A stretch of DNA of 64,000 nt from Microtetraspora glauca (GTDB lineage: Bacteria > Actinomycetota > Actinomycetes > Streptosporangiales > Streptosporangiaceae). The stretch spans positions 1 through 64,000 of the forward strand of contig BBYL01000014.1 in the NCBI GenBank assembly GCA_001570385.1, in the 5' to 3' direction. The position numbers and the translations under genes were made by a program. Shown here in pieces: positions 55,938 to 64,000 of this stretch. Below the pieces are notes generated by a model that worked only from the letters and a program-made list of their open reading frames with translations, searched no databases and had not been told where the DNA came from. Position 1 is the first letter of the stretch; every line of letters starts with the position of its first letter.

Positions 55938-57491
55938 TCAGCTCTCGGGAGACCCGGGGCTGACCAGGCCGCTCTCGTAGGCGAGGACGACGAGCTGTGC
56001 CCGGTCCAGCAGCTCCAGCCGCCTGAGCAGCGCGGCCACCTCGTCGGCGATCTCGTGTTCCGGGACTGCCAGCGTGACGGCGATCTGCCGGTTGGTGAAG
56101 CCGCGTGCCACCAGCTTGATCAGGTCGAGATCGGAGTCCGAGAGGCCCGCCGGAGCCGCGGGGTCGCGCCGCCCGGCGAAGGCCGCGATCAGATGCGTCG
56201 TGACCGCGGGGTCGAGCAGGGCGTCCCCGGCGACCGCGGCCCTGATCGCCGCGACGAGCTGTTCGGGAGGCGAGGTCTTGAGTACGAAGCCGCTGACCCC
56301 CGCGCGCAGCGCGGCGTACAGGTTGTCGTCGGTCCCGAAGGTCGTCATCATGATCACCTTCGGTGGCCCCTCGGCCGCCAGGATCCGCCGCGCCGCGGCC
56401 AGTCCGTCGAGGCGGGGCATCTGGATGTCCATCAGGACCACGTCCGGCCGCGTCGCCTGGACGACGGCGATCGCCTGCTCGCCGTTCTCCGCCTCTCCCA
56501 CGAGTTCGAGGCCGGGCTCGAACTCGAGGACCACCTTCAGGCCGGTGCGAACCAGCGCCTGGTCATCGGCGATCACGACCCGGAGCCGTTCCGTCGAGAC
56601 GGAGTCCGACGCGGAGCCGGTTCCCGATCCGGTCGCCGTACCGGCCCCGGAGGCGGTGCCGAAACCCGGCCCGGACCCGGCGGCGGACCGGTGGCCCGCC
56701 GCGGCACCCGATGCGCCGGAGTCCCGGGGAGCGGGCGCGTCCAGGTGCGGCGCCTGCGAGAAGATGTCCTGCTCCAGCCGCTGCAGCGTGGGCCCCAGGT
56801 CGAGGCCCAGCTCCTCGCGGAGCACCTCGCGGGCCCGGCGCAGGGCGCCGAGCGCGTCACCCTGCCGTCCCGCCCGGTAGAGCGCGAGCGCGAGCAGCCG
56901 CCAGGCCTCCTCCCTGAGCGGGTACGCCGAGGCGTGCGCCTCCAGGTCGGGGATCAGCGCGCCGGTCCTGCCGAGCCGTACGGCGGCGTCGCCGCGGCGT
57001 TCGACGGCGAGCAGGCGCAGCTCCTCGAGTCGCTGACCCTCGGTCACCGCCCAGGGCAGGTCGAGGAACTCGGCCAGCGCGGGGCCCCGCCACAGGGCGA
57101 GCGCGGCCTCCATCTGCTCCAGCGTGCGCGCCGGGTCGTCGCCGTGGTCGCTCTTGACGAGATGATCGAACCGCCAGGAGTCGACCTGCTCGACGGTGGC
57201 GCGCAGCGCGTATCCCGGAGGAGCCGAGACGAGGATCCCGGCCTGCTCGCGGGGCGCGCGGTCCGGTTCGAGCGCGCGTCGCAGCCGCGACACGTACCCC
57301 TGGATGGTCGAGAGCGCCTGCGCGGGCGGCTCGCCCGGCCACAGCTCGTCGATGAGCACGCCCACCGGTACGGCCCGGCCGCCCGCGACGAGCAGCCGGG
57401 CCAGCACGGCCTGCTGCCGTTGACCGCCCAGGTCGAGCACCTGACCATCGGATTCCGCCTGGAACGGCCCGAGAGCACGAAATTTCACCAT
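55938..57491 (-). CDS. SARP-type regulator fused to receiver and LuxR-like HTH
   Basis: A 517-residue fusion. Residues 1-95 are an OmpR-like winged helix and 98-250 a BTAD helical domain, together the SARP/AfsR N-terminus (MVKFRALGPFQAESDG, LIDELWPGEPP, GYVSRLRRAL). A Gly/Ser/Ala linker (252-298) joins a NarL receiver (303-425; DD 309-310, phospho-Asp 355 in VLMDIQMPRL, Lys 405). A degenerate LuxR HTH (450-505) follows: where the recognition helix should read like TVKTHV it reads EIADEV. I infer DNA binding through the SARP end and phosphorylation by the upstream kinase. No ribosome site is visible, so it may be leaderless. Confidence 0.9.
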   Translation of the reverse strand: MVKFRALGPFQAESDGQVLDLGGQRQQAVLARLLVAGGRAVPVGVLIDELWPGEPPAQALSTIQGYVSRLRRALEPDRAPREQAGILVSAPPGYALRATVEQVDSWRFDHLVKSDHGDDPARTLEQMEAALALWRGPALAEFLDLPWAVTEGQRLEELRLLAVERRGDAAVRLGRTGALIPDLEAHASAYPLREEAWRLLALALYRAGRQGDALGALRRAREVLREELGLDLGPTLQRLEQDIFSQAPHLDAPAPRDSGASGAAAGHRSAAGSGPGFGTASGAGTATGSGTGSASDSVSTERLRVVIADDQALVRTGLKVVLEFEPGLELVGEAENGEQAIAVVQATRPDVVLMDIQMPRLDGLAAARRILAAEGPPKVIMMTTFGTDDNLYAALRAGVSGFVLKTSPPEQLVAAIRAAVAGDALLDPAVTTHLIAAFAGRRDPAAPAGLSDSDLDLIKLVARGFTNRQIAVTLAVPEHEIADEVAALLRRLELLDRAQLVVLAYESGLVSPGSPES

Positions 57492-57559
57492 CGCACCGGT
57501 AAGCGTAGGGCCATCCGGGAGAAGTGAGCAGTGCTCGATCCCTCCCAAGGGACGGACCG

Positions 57560-59617
57560 TTAACGGAGCCCGGCCCGGCCGGATCCCCGGTGGTGTCCGG
57601 CGAGCGACTCCGGCTGATCCCCGGAAGGCGGTTCGCCGAGGGCGGCCGTCAGGGGGAACCTGGCCTCGACGACGGTCCCACCCTCGGGGACGGCGACGAT
57701 GAGGCAGCTTCCGCCCAGCTCCGCGGCGCGTTCCCGCATGGAGGACGTGCCGACTCCGGCCCGCCTGCCCTCGGGCAGGCCGATCCCGTCGTCGGTGACG
57801 CAGACCCGCAGGTCGGCGGCGTCCCGGCGCAGGGTCACCCGCACCCGGGTGGCCTCGGCGTGCCGGCGGACGTTGGTCAGCGCCTCCTGGACGACGCGGT
57901 ACGCGGCCACCTCGACGGCGGCGGGCAGTCCGGTCGTCTCTCCCTCGATCACGACCTCCGCCGCGGGCGGCCCCTCCTCCGCCAGGGCGCGTACGGCTCC
58001 CGCCAGCCCGAGGTCGTCGAGCGCCGGGGGCCGCAGGCCGTACACGAGCTCGCGGATGTCGCTGGTGACGGCCTCCATGCCGGTGCGCAGGTCGCGCAGC
58101 AGGTCGTCGGCCGTCGCGGGGGAACGCTTGAGGCTGAGCCGTGCCATGTTGATGGTCATCGCCATGCCGGACAGGGTCTGCCCGAGCCCGTCGTGCAGGT
58201 CCCGGCGGAGGCGGCGGCGCTCCTCCTCGCGGGTGGCGAGGATCCGCTCCCGGGACCTCTGGAGGTCGGCGGCCATCCGTACGGCGTGGGCGACGTCGGC
58301 GACGTGGGGGAGCAACGTGGCGATCACCCGCTCGTCGTGGGCGGCGGCGAACCGCCGCGCTCCCGGCTCGCCGATGAGGAGGCGGCCCACCGGCTCGCCG
58401 TGCCACACGAGGGAGATCTCCCGGGGGGTGCCGCCCACGTCACCGCTCTCGACGTAGCCGGGCCGTCCGTCGGTCACCTCGACGGCGGCGCCGTCGACGG
58501 CCAGGCCGTCCCTGACGACCGCGACGACGGCGGCCAGCGCGTCGGCGGGGTCGGCCCGGCGGACCTCCTGGGTGAGGCGGTCGGTAAGCACCCGGGGGTC
58601 GCCGACCCGGCCGTAGAGCATCCGGTCGACCGCGCGTTGGAGGGCGCGGCGCAGCGGCTGGAAGAACGCGCCGGAGAACAGTGCCGCCGCCAGTCCGGCG
58701 ACCTGGTGGAATCCCGACGCGAGCAGGCTGGACAGCCCGCTCACCCCGAAGTAGACACCGCTGACCACGGCCAGCACGCCCGCCGCGACGAAGGTCCTGC
58801 TGATCACGGTGTCGATGCCGTACAGGCGGTAGCGCAGCGCGGAGAAAAGGATCGCGAGGGGGATGATCGCGGTCCACGCCGAGGCGAGCACCACCGTGGA
58901 CTCGCCGGCCAGGTAGAAGGCGACGTACCCGGCGAAGGCGACCAGCGGCCAGGCGATCTGGCGGCGGGTGACCGGGTCGGCGCGACGCAGCCGCACCACG
59001 AGGGACAGCAGCGCGGCCACCACGCACACCTGGATCGCGTAGAGCAGGACCTGCAGGACCAGGTCGTAGTAAGGCGCGAGCGCCTCGATCGCCAGGGCGT
59101 TGGGGATGACGACGGGCCACGCGTAGGTCGCGGGATCCGGCGTGGGCCGCACGACGATCAGCACGATCTCCGCGACGGTCGCCACGACGCCGGCCACGAC
59201 CACCGGCCGCCAGCGGCGCGAGGGGAGCCGGCCGGTCGGCGAATAGAGGGGGAGCACGATCGCCAGCAGGAAGCCCGCGACGGCCCAGAACGCCACGTCG
59301 ATCCAGCGGAGGACCCCGGCGACGGCGAACTCGCCCCACGCGGCGTAACGGAGCATCAGCGCCGCGAAGATCACATTGCCCGCGCCGAGGAGCCCACCGA
59401 CACACATCAGCCAGGCGAGGCTCAACCGCGGACGCTGCCACACCAGGAAGGCGCCGACGAGTGGAAAGGCGAGGCCGACGCCGAGATCCGGGGACACCAT
59501 CACCGGAGACCGCCACTCCGGAGGCAGCCGGAGTTGGACCAGCAGGCCGAACGACGTCAGGGCGAGTGCCGTAGCCGCCATGACGCTCGCGACCGTCCGG
59601 CCCCGTCGTTCGTCCAT
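57560..59617 (-). CDS. multi-TM sensor histidine kinase (NarX/DesK-type, large)
   Basis: A 685-residue membrane kinase with about eight or nine hydrophobic segments in the first 310 residues, followed by a linker with LYGRVGDPRVLTDRL, a GAF-like region (about residues 360-440), HisKA_3 (RRRLRRDLHDGLGQTLSGMA) and HATPase (VVQEALTNVRRHAEA, DDGIGLP). It is upstream of and co-oriented with the SARP-receiver fusion gene (68 nt gap), which is its likely partner. It has a close paralogue at the window's right edge. Confidence 0.93.
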   Translation of the reverse strand: MDERRGRTVASVMAATALALTSFGLLVQLRLPPEWRSPVMVSPDLGVGLAFPLVGAFLVWQRPRLSLAWLMCVGGLLGAGNVIFAALMLRYAAWGEFAVAGVLRWIDVAFWAVAGFLLAIVLPLYSPTGRLPSRRWRPVVVAGVVATVAEIVLIVVRPTPDPATYAWPVVIPNALAIEALAPYYDLVLQVLLYAIQVCVVAALLSLVVRLRRADPVTRRQIAWPLVAFAGYVAFYLAGESTVVLASAWTAIIPLAILFSALRYRLYGIDTVISRTFVAAGVLAVVSGVYFGVSGLSSLLASGFHQVAGLAAALFSGAFFQPLRRALQRAVDRMLYGRVGDPRVLTDRLTQEVRRADPADALAAVVAVVRDGLAVDGAAVEVTDGRPGYVESGDVGGTPREISLVWHGEPVGRLLIGEPGARRFAAAHDERVIATLLPHVADVAHAVRMAADLQRSRERILATREEERRRLRRDLHDGLGQTLSGMAMTINMARLSLKRSPATADDLLRDLRTGMEAVTSDIRELVYGLRPPALDDLGLAGAVRALAEEGPPAAEVVIEGETTGLPAAVEVAAYRVVQEALTNVRRHAEATRVRVTLRRDAADLRVCVTDDGIGLPEGRRAGVGTSSMRERAAELGGSCLIVAVPEGGTVVEARFPLTAALGEPPSGDQPESLAGHHRGSGRAGLR

Positions 59618-59629
59618 GCTGAACGGAAA

Positions 59630-60868
59630 TTATGTCGGCATAAGTCGCTCATTGCCAGCGCGCCGGCGGATCGCCGGGGCGAGGGCCACCATTCCGGCCG
59701 CGGCGAGGACGGCCAGCCCGCCGCAGGTGATCCACAGGATCGGCGCTCCGAGGGCGAGCAGCCGGGTGCCGACCAGCGGCGCGAGCATGGACGCGACCGA
59801 CCACGCGAAGCCGTTCAGCCCGGCATAGCGGCCCCTCAGATGAGCGGGCGCCAGGGCGGCGACGATCGTGCCGGGAATGCCCGCGAGGACGATCTCGCCG
59901 AGGGTCCAGACGCCGACCGCCGTCCCGTGGCCGAGCGGCGACGACATCAGCGCGGTGAGCGCGAAACCGGCGCCCACGACCGCGAAGCCGACGGCCAGCA
60001 CGAGGCTCGGGTCACGGCGGGCCAGCCATGCGGTCGTCAGCGGCTGCACGAACACGATGAGCACGCCGTTGACCGCCATCGCGCCGCCGTACGCGCTGGT
60101 GGGGAGGCCCTGACCGGTCATCGCGAGCGGCAGCGTGGTGAACGCCTGGAGGTAGACGAACGCGTACGCCAGGTTGATCAGCGTGAACCCGACCATCAGC
60201 CGGTCGCGCAGCACGTCGCCGAAGCCGCCGGGAGGGTTCTCCCCCTTGTCCGGCCGGGTCTCGGGGATCGCCCGCCACACCATGGCCCCGAAGACCGCGC
60301 AGGTGATCGCGTCGACCCAGAACAGGGTGGTGAACCCGCTCTTGGCCAGCCAGCCGCCCGCGACCATCGCGAAGGAGAAGCCCAGGTTGAGCGCCCAGTA
60401 GATCAGGCCGTACGCCCTGGGCCGGTCCTCGGGGGAGACCAGGTCGGCGACGAGGGCCTGTGAGGCGGGACGGTAGGCGTCGATCACCACGCCGAGCACG
60501 AACATCCCGGCCACGATCCCCGGGACGCTCGTCGTGTATCCGAGAGCGAGCATCGCGACCGCCGTCATCACCATGGCGCCGGTCAGCGTCACGCGCCGGC
60601 CGAAGCGGTCGGCCATCCAGCCCGCGACCGGCTGCGAGGCCAGCGACCCCGCGCCGAACACGGTCAGCACCAGGCCGGTCGTGGCCAGCGACATGCCCCG
60701 CGACTGCGTCAGGTAGACGCCGATGAACGGCTCCACCATCGTGCCGAGCCGGTTGACGAAGGTGCCGCCGAAGAGGACCCAGAACGGGCCGGGGAGGCCC
60801 CCGACCCGTGATCGGAGGAAACCTGCCTTGGCGATGGTCGTGCTTGTCACCGGGCAAGCGTCGGACAT
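59630..60868 (-). CDS. MFS transporter
   Basis: A 412-residue major facilitator of about twelve helices; motif A reads AGWMADRFGRRVTL. A helix-rich polar tail ends in an Arg-rich stretch (IRRRAGNERLMPT). ATG 60868 lacks a ribosome site, but TAGTAC (60876-60881 on this strand) sits 7 nt upstream, so a leaderless message is likely. The palindrome at 60891-60906 overlaps the expected -35 box. Its 3' end lies 12 nt from the large kinase gene, so they may be read together. Confidence 0.88.
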   Translation of the reverse strand: MSDACPVTSTTIAKAGFLRSRVGGLPGPFWVLFGGTFVNRLGTMVEPFIGVYLTQSRGMSLATTGLVLTVFGAGSLASQPVAGWMADRFGRRVTLTGAMVMTAVAMLALGYTTSVPGIVAGMFVLGVVIDAYRPASQALVADLVSPEDRPRAYGLIYWALNLGFSFAMVAGGWLAKSGFTTLFWVDAITCAVFGAMVWRAIPETRPDKGENPPGGFGDVLRDRLMVGFTLINLAYAFVYLQAFTTLPLAMTGQGLPTSAYGGAMAVNGVLIVFVQPLTTAWLARRDPSLVLAVGFAVVGAGFALTALMSSPLGHGTAVGVWTLGEIVLAGIPGTIVAALAPAHLRGRYAGLNGFAWSVASMLAPLVGTRLLALGAPILWITCGGLAVLAAAGMVALAPAIRRRAGNERLMPT

Positions 60869-60890
60869 GTGTTCGGTACTATGCGAATGC

Positions 60891-60906
60891 TTTAGCCCTG
60901 GCTAAA
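60891..60906. promoter_or_regulatory. palindromic operator TTTAGC-CCTG-GCTAAA
   Basis: Perfect 6-bp arms with a 4-nt centre lie in the gap between the MFS gene and the ArsR-DUF5937 gene, over the -35 position of the leaderless MFS promoter (candidate -10 TAGTAC at 60876-60881). It is AT-rich against a GC-rich background, and typical of winged-helix ArsR-type dimers. Confidence 0.6.
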
Positions 60907-60971
60907 ACGATCCCCGCATGGGCGCCTCGGGGAGCCGCTGGGGTGGGCCGACGCCGGAAGGGGGAGCGGAC

Positions 60972-61934
60972 GTGCCGGTCGAGTGGAGGTTCGCCGCGGG
61001 AGACGTGGCCCGGATGCGGTTCGCGTTCTCGCCCCTGTGGGAGCTGGTGTCGAGCCTGCGCGTGCTGCGCGATCCCGCCGCCCACTCGGTCCACCTGCCG
61101 TGGCTGCGCGCCGTACGGCCCCGCCTGGCCGGGCTGGACCTCACCGAGCTGTTCGCGCTCGTCCCCGTGCGGGGCTATCTGCCCGACTTCCTGACGCCGC
61201 CGCCGGACACGCCGCTCCCGGACTTCGCCGCTGAGCTGGACAGGGTACGGCGCACGCCGCCCGAGACGGCAGTGGAGGAGCTGGCCTGCGTGCGATCCGC
61301 CGACCCGGAGGCGCTCCAGCGGTTCGGGACGGATCCGGAGGCCGGCATCCGGCGGGTGGCCGACACGCTGCGTGCCTACTGGAAACTGGCCTTCGAGGAG
61401 TTCTGGCCGAAGGTCTACGGCCTGCTGGAGGCGGACGTCATGTGGCGCTCGCGCATCCTCGCCACCGGGGGAGTGCGTGAGCTCTTCGCCGACCTGCACG
61501 AGTCCGTCACCTGGCACGGCGACCGGCTCGTCGCGATGAGGGACTGCGACTATTCGGGGCCGATCAACGGTGACGGCCTGCTGCTCGTGCCCAGCGCGTT
61601 CCACTGGCCCGACACCGCGATCATGTTCGAGCCCTACCAGCCGCTGCTCTGCTATCCCGCCCGGGGCGTCGGCACCCTGTGGACGTCGGGGCGGCCGTGC
61701 ACCTCCGGAGGGCTCGGCGCGCTCATCGGCCGGACCCGGGCCGGCATCCTCACCGCGCTGGAGGAACCGGCCTCGACCTCCGCGCTGGCCCGCCGGATGG
61801 AGCTCACGCCGGGCGCGGTGAGCCAGCACCTCTCCGTGTTGTCCGGCGGCGGCCTCGTCACCCGGCGGCGGATGGGCAGGGAGGTGCTCTACCGGCGCAC
61901 ACCCATCGGAGACGCCCTGGTGAGCAGCGCCTGA
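60972..61934 (+). CDS. ArsR-type regulator with DUF5937 domain
   Basis: A 320-residue regulator. Residues about 1-235 are a DUF5937-like domain (VEWRFAAGDVARMRFAFSPLWE, LVSSLRVLRDP, WPKVYGLLEADV). The C-terminal winged helix reads TRAGILTALEEPASTSALARRM then LTPGAVSQHLSVL, the ArsR layout. GTG 60972 has GGGGGAG just upstream; an ATG at 60918 is longer but lacks a site. It likely represses the divergent MFS gene from the palindrome at 60891-60906. The 3' end overlaps the minus-strand kinase by 46 bp. Inducer unknown. Confidence 0.88.
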   Translation: MPVEWRFAAGDVARMRFAFSPLWELVSSLRVLRDPAAHSVHLPWLRAVRPRLAGLDLTELFALVPVRGYLPDFLTPPPDTPLPDFAAELDRVRRTPPETAVEELACVRSADPEALQRFGTDPEAGIRRVADTLRAYWKLAFEEFWPKVYGLLEADVMWRSRILATGGVRELFADLHESVTWHGDRLVAMRDCDYSGPINGDGLLLVPSAFHWPDTAIMFEPYQPLLCYPARGVGTLWTSGRPCTSGGLGALIGRTRAGILTALEEPASTSALARRMELTPGAVSQHLSVLSGGGLVTRRRMGREVLYRRTPIGDALVSSA

Positions 61935-63970
61935 CGATCGACGGGAAGCCGGGCGGTCACGGTGGTGCCCCGCCCCGGCTCCGAGGTCACGGCGCAGGTT
62001 CCGCCCAGCTCGGCGGCGCGCTCCATCATCGACGACATGCCCACGCCCGACCGCCGGTCCCGGGGCAGTCCCACGCCGTCGTCCGCGACCACCACGCGCA
62101 GTTCGCCGTCGCGGCGCAGCGAAACCCGCACCCGTTCGGCGCTCGCGTGCTTGCGTACGTTCGTCAGCGCCTCCTGCACGATCCGGTAGGCCGCCACCTC
62201 CGCAGCGGCCGGCAGCCCCGTGAGATCCCCCTCGACCTCGACGTCCGCCGCCAGGCCGGGGCCCGCCGCCTCCGCCAGCGCCCGTACGGCTCCCGCCAGC
62301 CCGAGGTCGTCGAGCGCCGGAGGCCGCAGGCCGTACACCAGTTCCCGGATGTCGGCGGTGACCATGTCCATGCCGGCGCGCAGCTCGCACAGCAGGGAGT
62401 CGGCGCCCTCCGGCGAGGTCCGCAGGGTGAGCCTGGCCATGTTGATGGTCATCGCCATCGACGTGAGCGTCTGGCCGAGGCCGTCGTGCAGGTCCCGGCG
62501 CAGCCGCCGGCGCTCCTCCTCACGTGCGGTCAGGATGCGCTCCCGGGACCGGCGGAGCGCCGTGGTCAAGCGCATCGCGTGCGCGGCGTCGGCGACGTAC
62601 GGCGTCAGCACCGCGATCACCCGCTCGTCGTGGGCGGCGGGGAAGCGGCGCCTGCCCGGCGGGCCGACCAGCATCAGGCCCACCGGCTCGCCGTGCCAGA
62701 CCAGCGGGATCTCCCTGGCCACCCGGCCGGACTCGCCCGAGGTCGTGGTGGTCCCGTCGATCTCCACCGCGATCCCGGTGACCGACAGGCCCTCCCTGAG
62801 GACGTCCAGGCAGGCGAGCAGGCCGTGCGCGGGGTCGGCATGCTGGAGCCGTCGCCGCAGCTCGGCGGCCAGCGTCATCGGGTCGCCGCGCGAGCCGTAC
62901 AGCATGCGGTCGGCCAGGCGCTGGAGACCGTGCCTGAGCGGGTGGAAGAACGTCCCGGCGAACAGCGCGGCGGCCAGCCCGGCCAGCCGGTCCACCTCGG
63001 ACAGGAACAGGCTGGAGGCGGCGCTCGCCAGCATGTACACGCCGGCCACGACGCCGACCAGCCCGGCGCCGACGAGGGCGCGGCTGATCAGGGTGTCGAT
63101 GCCGTACAGGCGGTAGCGCAGGACGGCGACCGCGATGGCGGCGGGCACCAGCGGGATGGTGAACGAGGCCGTCCACCAGATCGGATCGCCGACCAGCCAG
63201 GGGACGATGAGACCGGTGAAGGCCGCCAGCGGCCAGAGGATCTGGCGGCGCTCGGCCGGGCCGGCCCGCCGGAACCGCACGGCCAGTGACGCGAGGGCCA
63301 TCCCCATCCCGGCCGTCACCGCGCCGTCCAGCACCCGGGCGACCACCTCGTGGTACGGCGCGAACGCGGCCACCGCCCACGGGTTGTGCCCGGTCAGCGG
63401 GGTCGCGGGGCCGATCAGGTCACACACCCATCCGAGGACGAGGGCGGCCGCGGCGAACCCTCCGGGGACGCACCAGCGCTTCGACAGGATGCGGCCGGTC
63501 GGGTAGAGCAGCGGCAGCAGGACCCCCAGCGCGTACGTCGTCAGGCACCAGACCGCGTGCGCGAAGAGCACGATCGCGGGGACCGACGGATGCCCGCCGT
63601 TCTGGACGATCAGGGCCGCGACGTTGAGGCTGAGGATGTTGACGGCGGCGCCGAGTCCTCCGAGGCAGAGCAGCCAGCCGAGCACGAGCCGCGGCCTGGC
63701 GATCACCAGCAACGCCCCGAACAGCGGGAACGCGGTGCCCGCCATGTCCTCGGGCGCGAACGGCAGCGGCGTGTAGGACGGCCGCGGGAGCCGCGCGGTC
63801 ACCCAGATGTCGGTCAGTTCGAGGCAGACCGACACGACGGCGATCGTGACCGCCGTGGCCCTGGCCCACGATTCGGGCACCCGCATGTACCGGGACGCCA
63901 CGTTCCCGTGGTCTCCGGTGTCAGGTTCGTCACTTACGGGCTCCCCTGCCCCTGGCTCGCGCACGGCCAC
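61889..63970 (-). CDS. multi-TM sensor histidine kinase (paralogue of the 57.6-59.6 kb kinase)
   Basis: A 693-residue kinase with the same layout as its neighbour: about eight hydrophobic segments, LYGSRGDPMTLAAEL linker, GAF-like region, HisKA_3 (RRRLRRDLHDGLGQTLTSMA) and HATPase (VQEALTNVRKHASA, DDGVGLP). The catalytic half is nearly identical in the conserved stretches to the paralogue, so a tandem-type duplication is evident. GTG 63970 is supported by GAAGGG immediately upstream. No partner regulator lies beside it in this window; upstream sequence ends at the edge. Confidence 0.9.
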   Translation of the reverse strand: MAVREPGAGEPVSDEPDTGDHGNVASRYMRVPESWARATAVTIAVVSVCLELTDIWVTARLPRPSYTPLPFAPEDMAGTAFPLFGALLVIARPRLVLGWLLCLGGLGAAVNILSLNVAALIVQNGGHPSVPAIVLFAHAVWCLTTYALGVLLPLLYPTGRILSKRWCVPGGFAAAALVLGWVCDLIGPATPLTGHNPWAVAAFAPYHEVVARVLDGAVTAGMGMALASLAVRFRRAGPAERRQILWPLAAFTGLIVPWLVGDPIWWTASFTIPLVPAAIAVAVLRYRLYGIDTLISRALVGAGLVGVVAGVYMLASAASSLFLSEVDRLAGLAAALFAGTFFHPLRHGLQRLADRMLYGSRGDPMTLAAELRRRLQHADPAHGLLACLDVLREGLSVTGIAVEIDGTTTTSGESGRVAREIPLVWHGEPVGLMLVGPPGRRRFPAAHDERVIAVLTPYVADAAHAMRLTTALRRSRERILTAREEERRRLRRDLHDGLGQTLTSMAMTINMARLTLRTSPEGADSLLCELRAGMDMVTADIRELVYGLRPPALDDLGLAGAVRALAEAAGPGLAADVEVEGDLTGLPAAAEVAAYRIVQEALTNVRKHASAERVRVSLRRDGELRVVVADDGVGLPRDRRSGVGMSSMMERAAELGGTCAVTSEPGRGTTVTARLPVDRQALLTRASPMGVRR

Positions 63971-64000
63971 CGCCCTTCAACCGGCACGTTGATCACCGGC

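Noticed and set aside
54264..57527. A 1,087-codon open frame on the plus strand opposite nadE and the SARP fusion
   Set aside because: It is a GC-bias shadow: no motif, Arg/Gly/Asp-rich composition, and the opposite strand encodes two well-supported proteins.
57524..60463. A 979-codon plus-strand open frame
   Set aside because: Runs antisense to the kinase and MFS genes, with low-complexity Arg/Gly/Asp/His content; no ribosome site or domain.

Overview
The window is very GC-rich, third-position-GC-biased DNA with dense, short-spaced genes and frequent GTG/TTG starts. It looks like the chromosome of a filamentous actinomycete. The gene content (XRE-DUF5753/DUF397 pairs, F420 metabolism, many NarL/DesK-type kinases, SARP-type regulator, Ser/Thr kinase, cobalamin uptake, large secreted hydrolase) best fits Streptosporangiales or a close relative. 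I cannot fix the genus from sequence alone. I see no rRNA, tRNA, CRISPR array, IS element or phage block. The region reads as ordinary accessory/core chromosome.

Layout. 1-3.6 kb: tail of an HNH endonuclease, a repeat-bearing gap, and a membrane-anchored penicillin-acylase-family hydrolase with a long low-complexity spacer. 3.6-8.9 kb: a large helicase-associated-domain protein, then the HATPase / XRE-DUF5753 / DUF397 developmental-regulator trio. 9-14 kb: histidine phosphatase, Gfo/Idh oxidoreductase, membrane acyltransferase, and a two-component pair overlapping by 4 nt. 14-17.8 kb: a cobalamin riboswitch followed by a corrinoid operon: lipoprotein, permease, ATPase and the amidohydrolase CbiZ. 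17.9-20.5 kb: a two-gene ABC exporter. 20.5-23.8 kb: a translationally coupled pair of a protease-like membrane protein lacking its expected catalytic His and a Ser/Thr kinase with an extracellular domain. 24-26.5 kb: a second two-component pair and a membrane protein.

26.7-30.7 kb: a conserved-looking trio (DUF6421 protein with an extra N-terminal amidotransferase-like domain, SDR, threonine-aldolase family enzyme), ending in a perfect hairpin shared with a DUF3467 gene. 31-35 kb: DUF305/DUF3105 divergent pair, alanine dehydrogenase, and an unusual SecDF-head/Excalibur protein. 35-39.2 kb: molybdenum hydroxylase subunit and PucR regulator. 39.3-40.8 kb: a 43-residue secreted peptide gene, divergent from an XRE-TPR regulator. 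This is the best candidate for an undescribed (peptide-signalling) system. 41-43.6 kb: CopC and a CopD-CtaG fusion for copper/cytochrome oxidase assembly.

43.8-50.3 kb: orphan HATPase, methionine aminopeptidase, small conserved protein, CdiA-like nuclease-fold protein, NADPH:F420 reductase, hydrolase, trans-sulfuration enzyme and PanB. 50.4-54 kb: two MFS transporters, the second with a TetR regulator and a palindromic operator candidate. 54-64 kb: NAD synthetase, a rare SARP-receiver-HTH fusion regulator, and two paralogous 7TM-like histidine kinases flanking an MFS transporter/ArsR-DUF5937 pair that share a palindromic operator.
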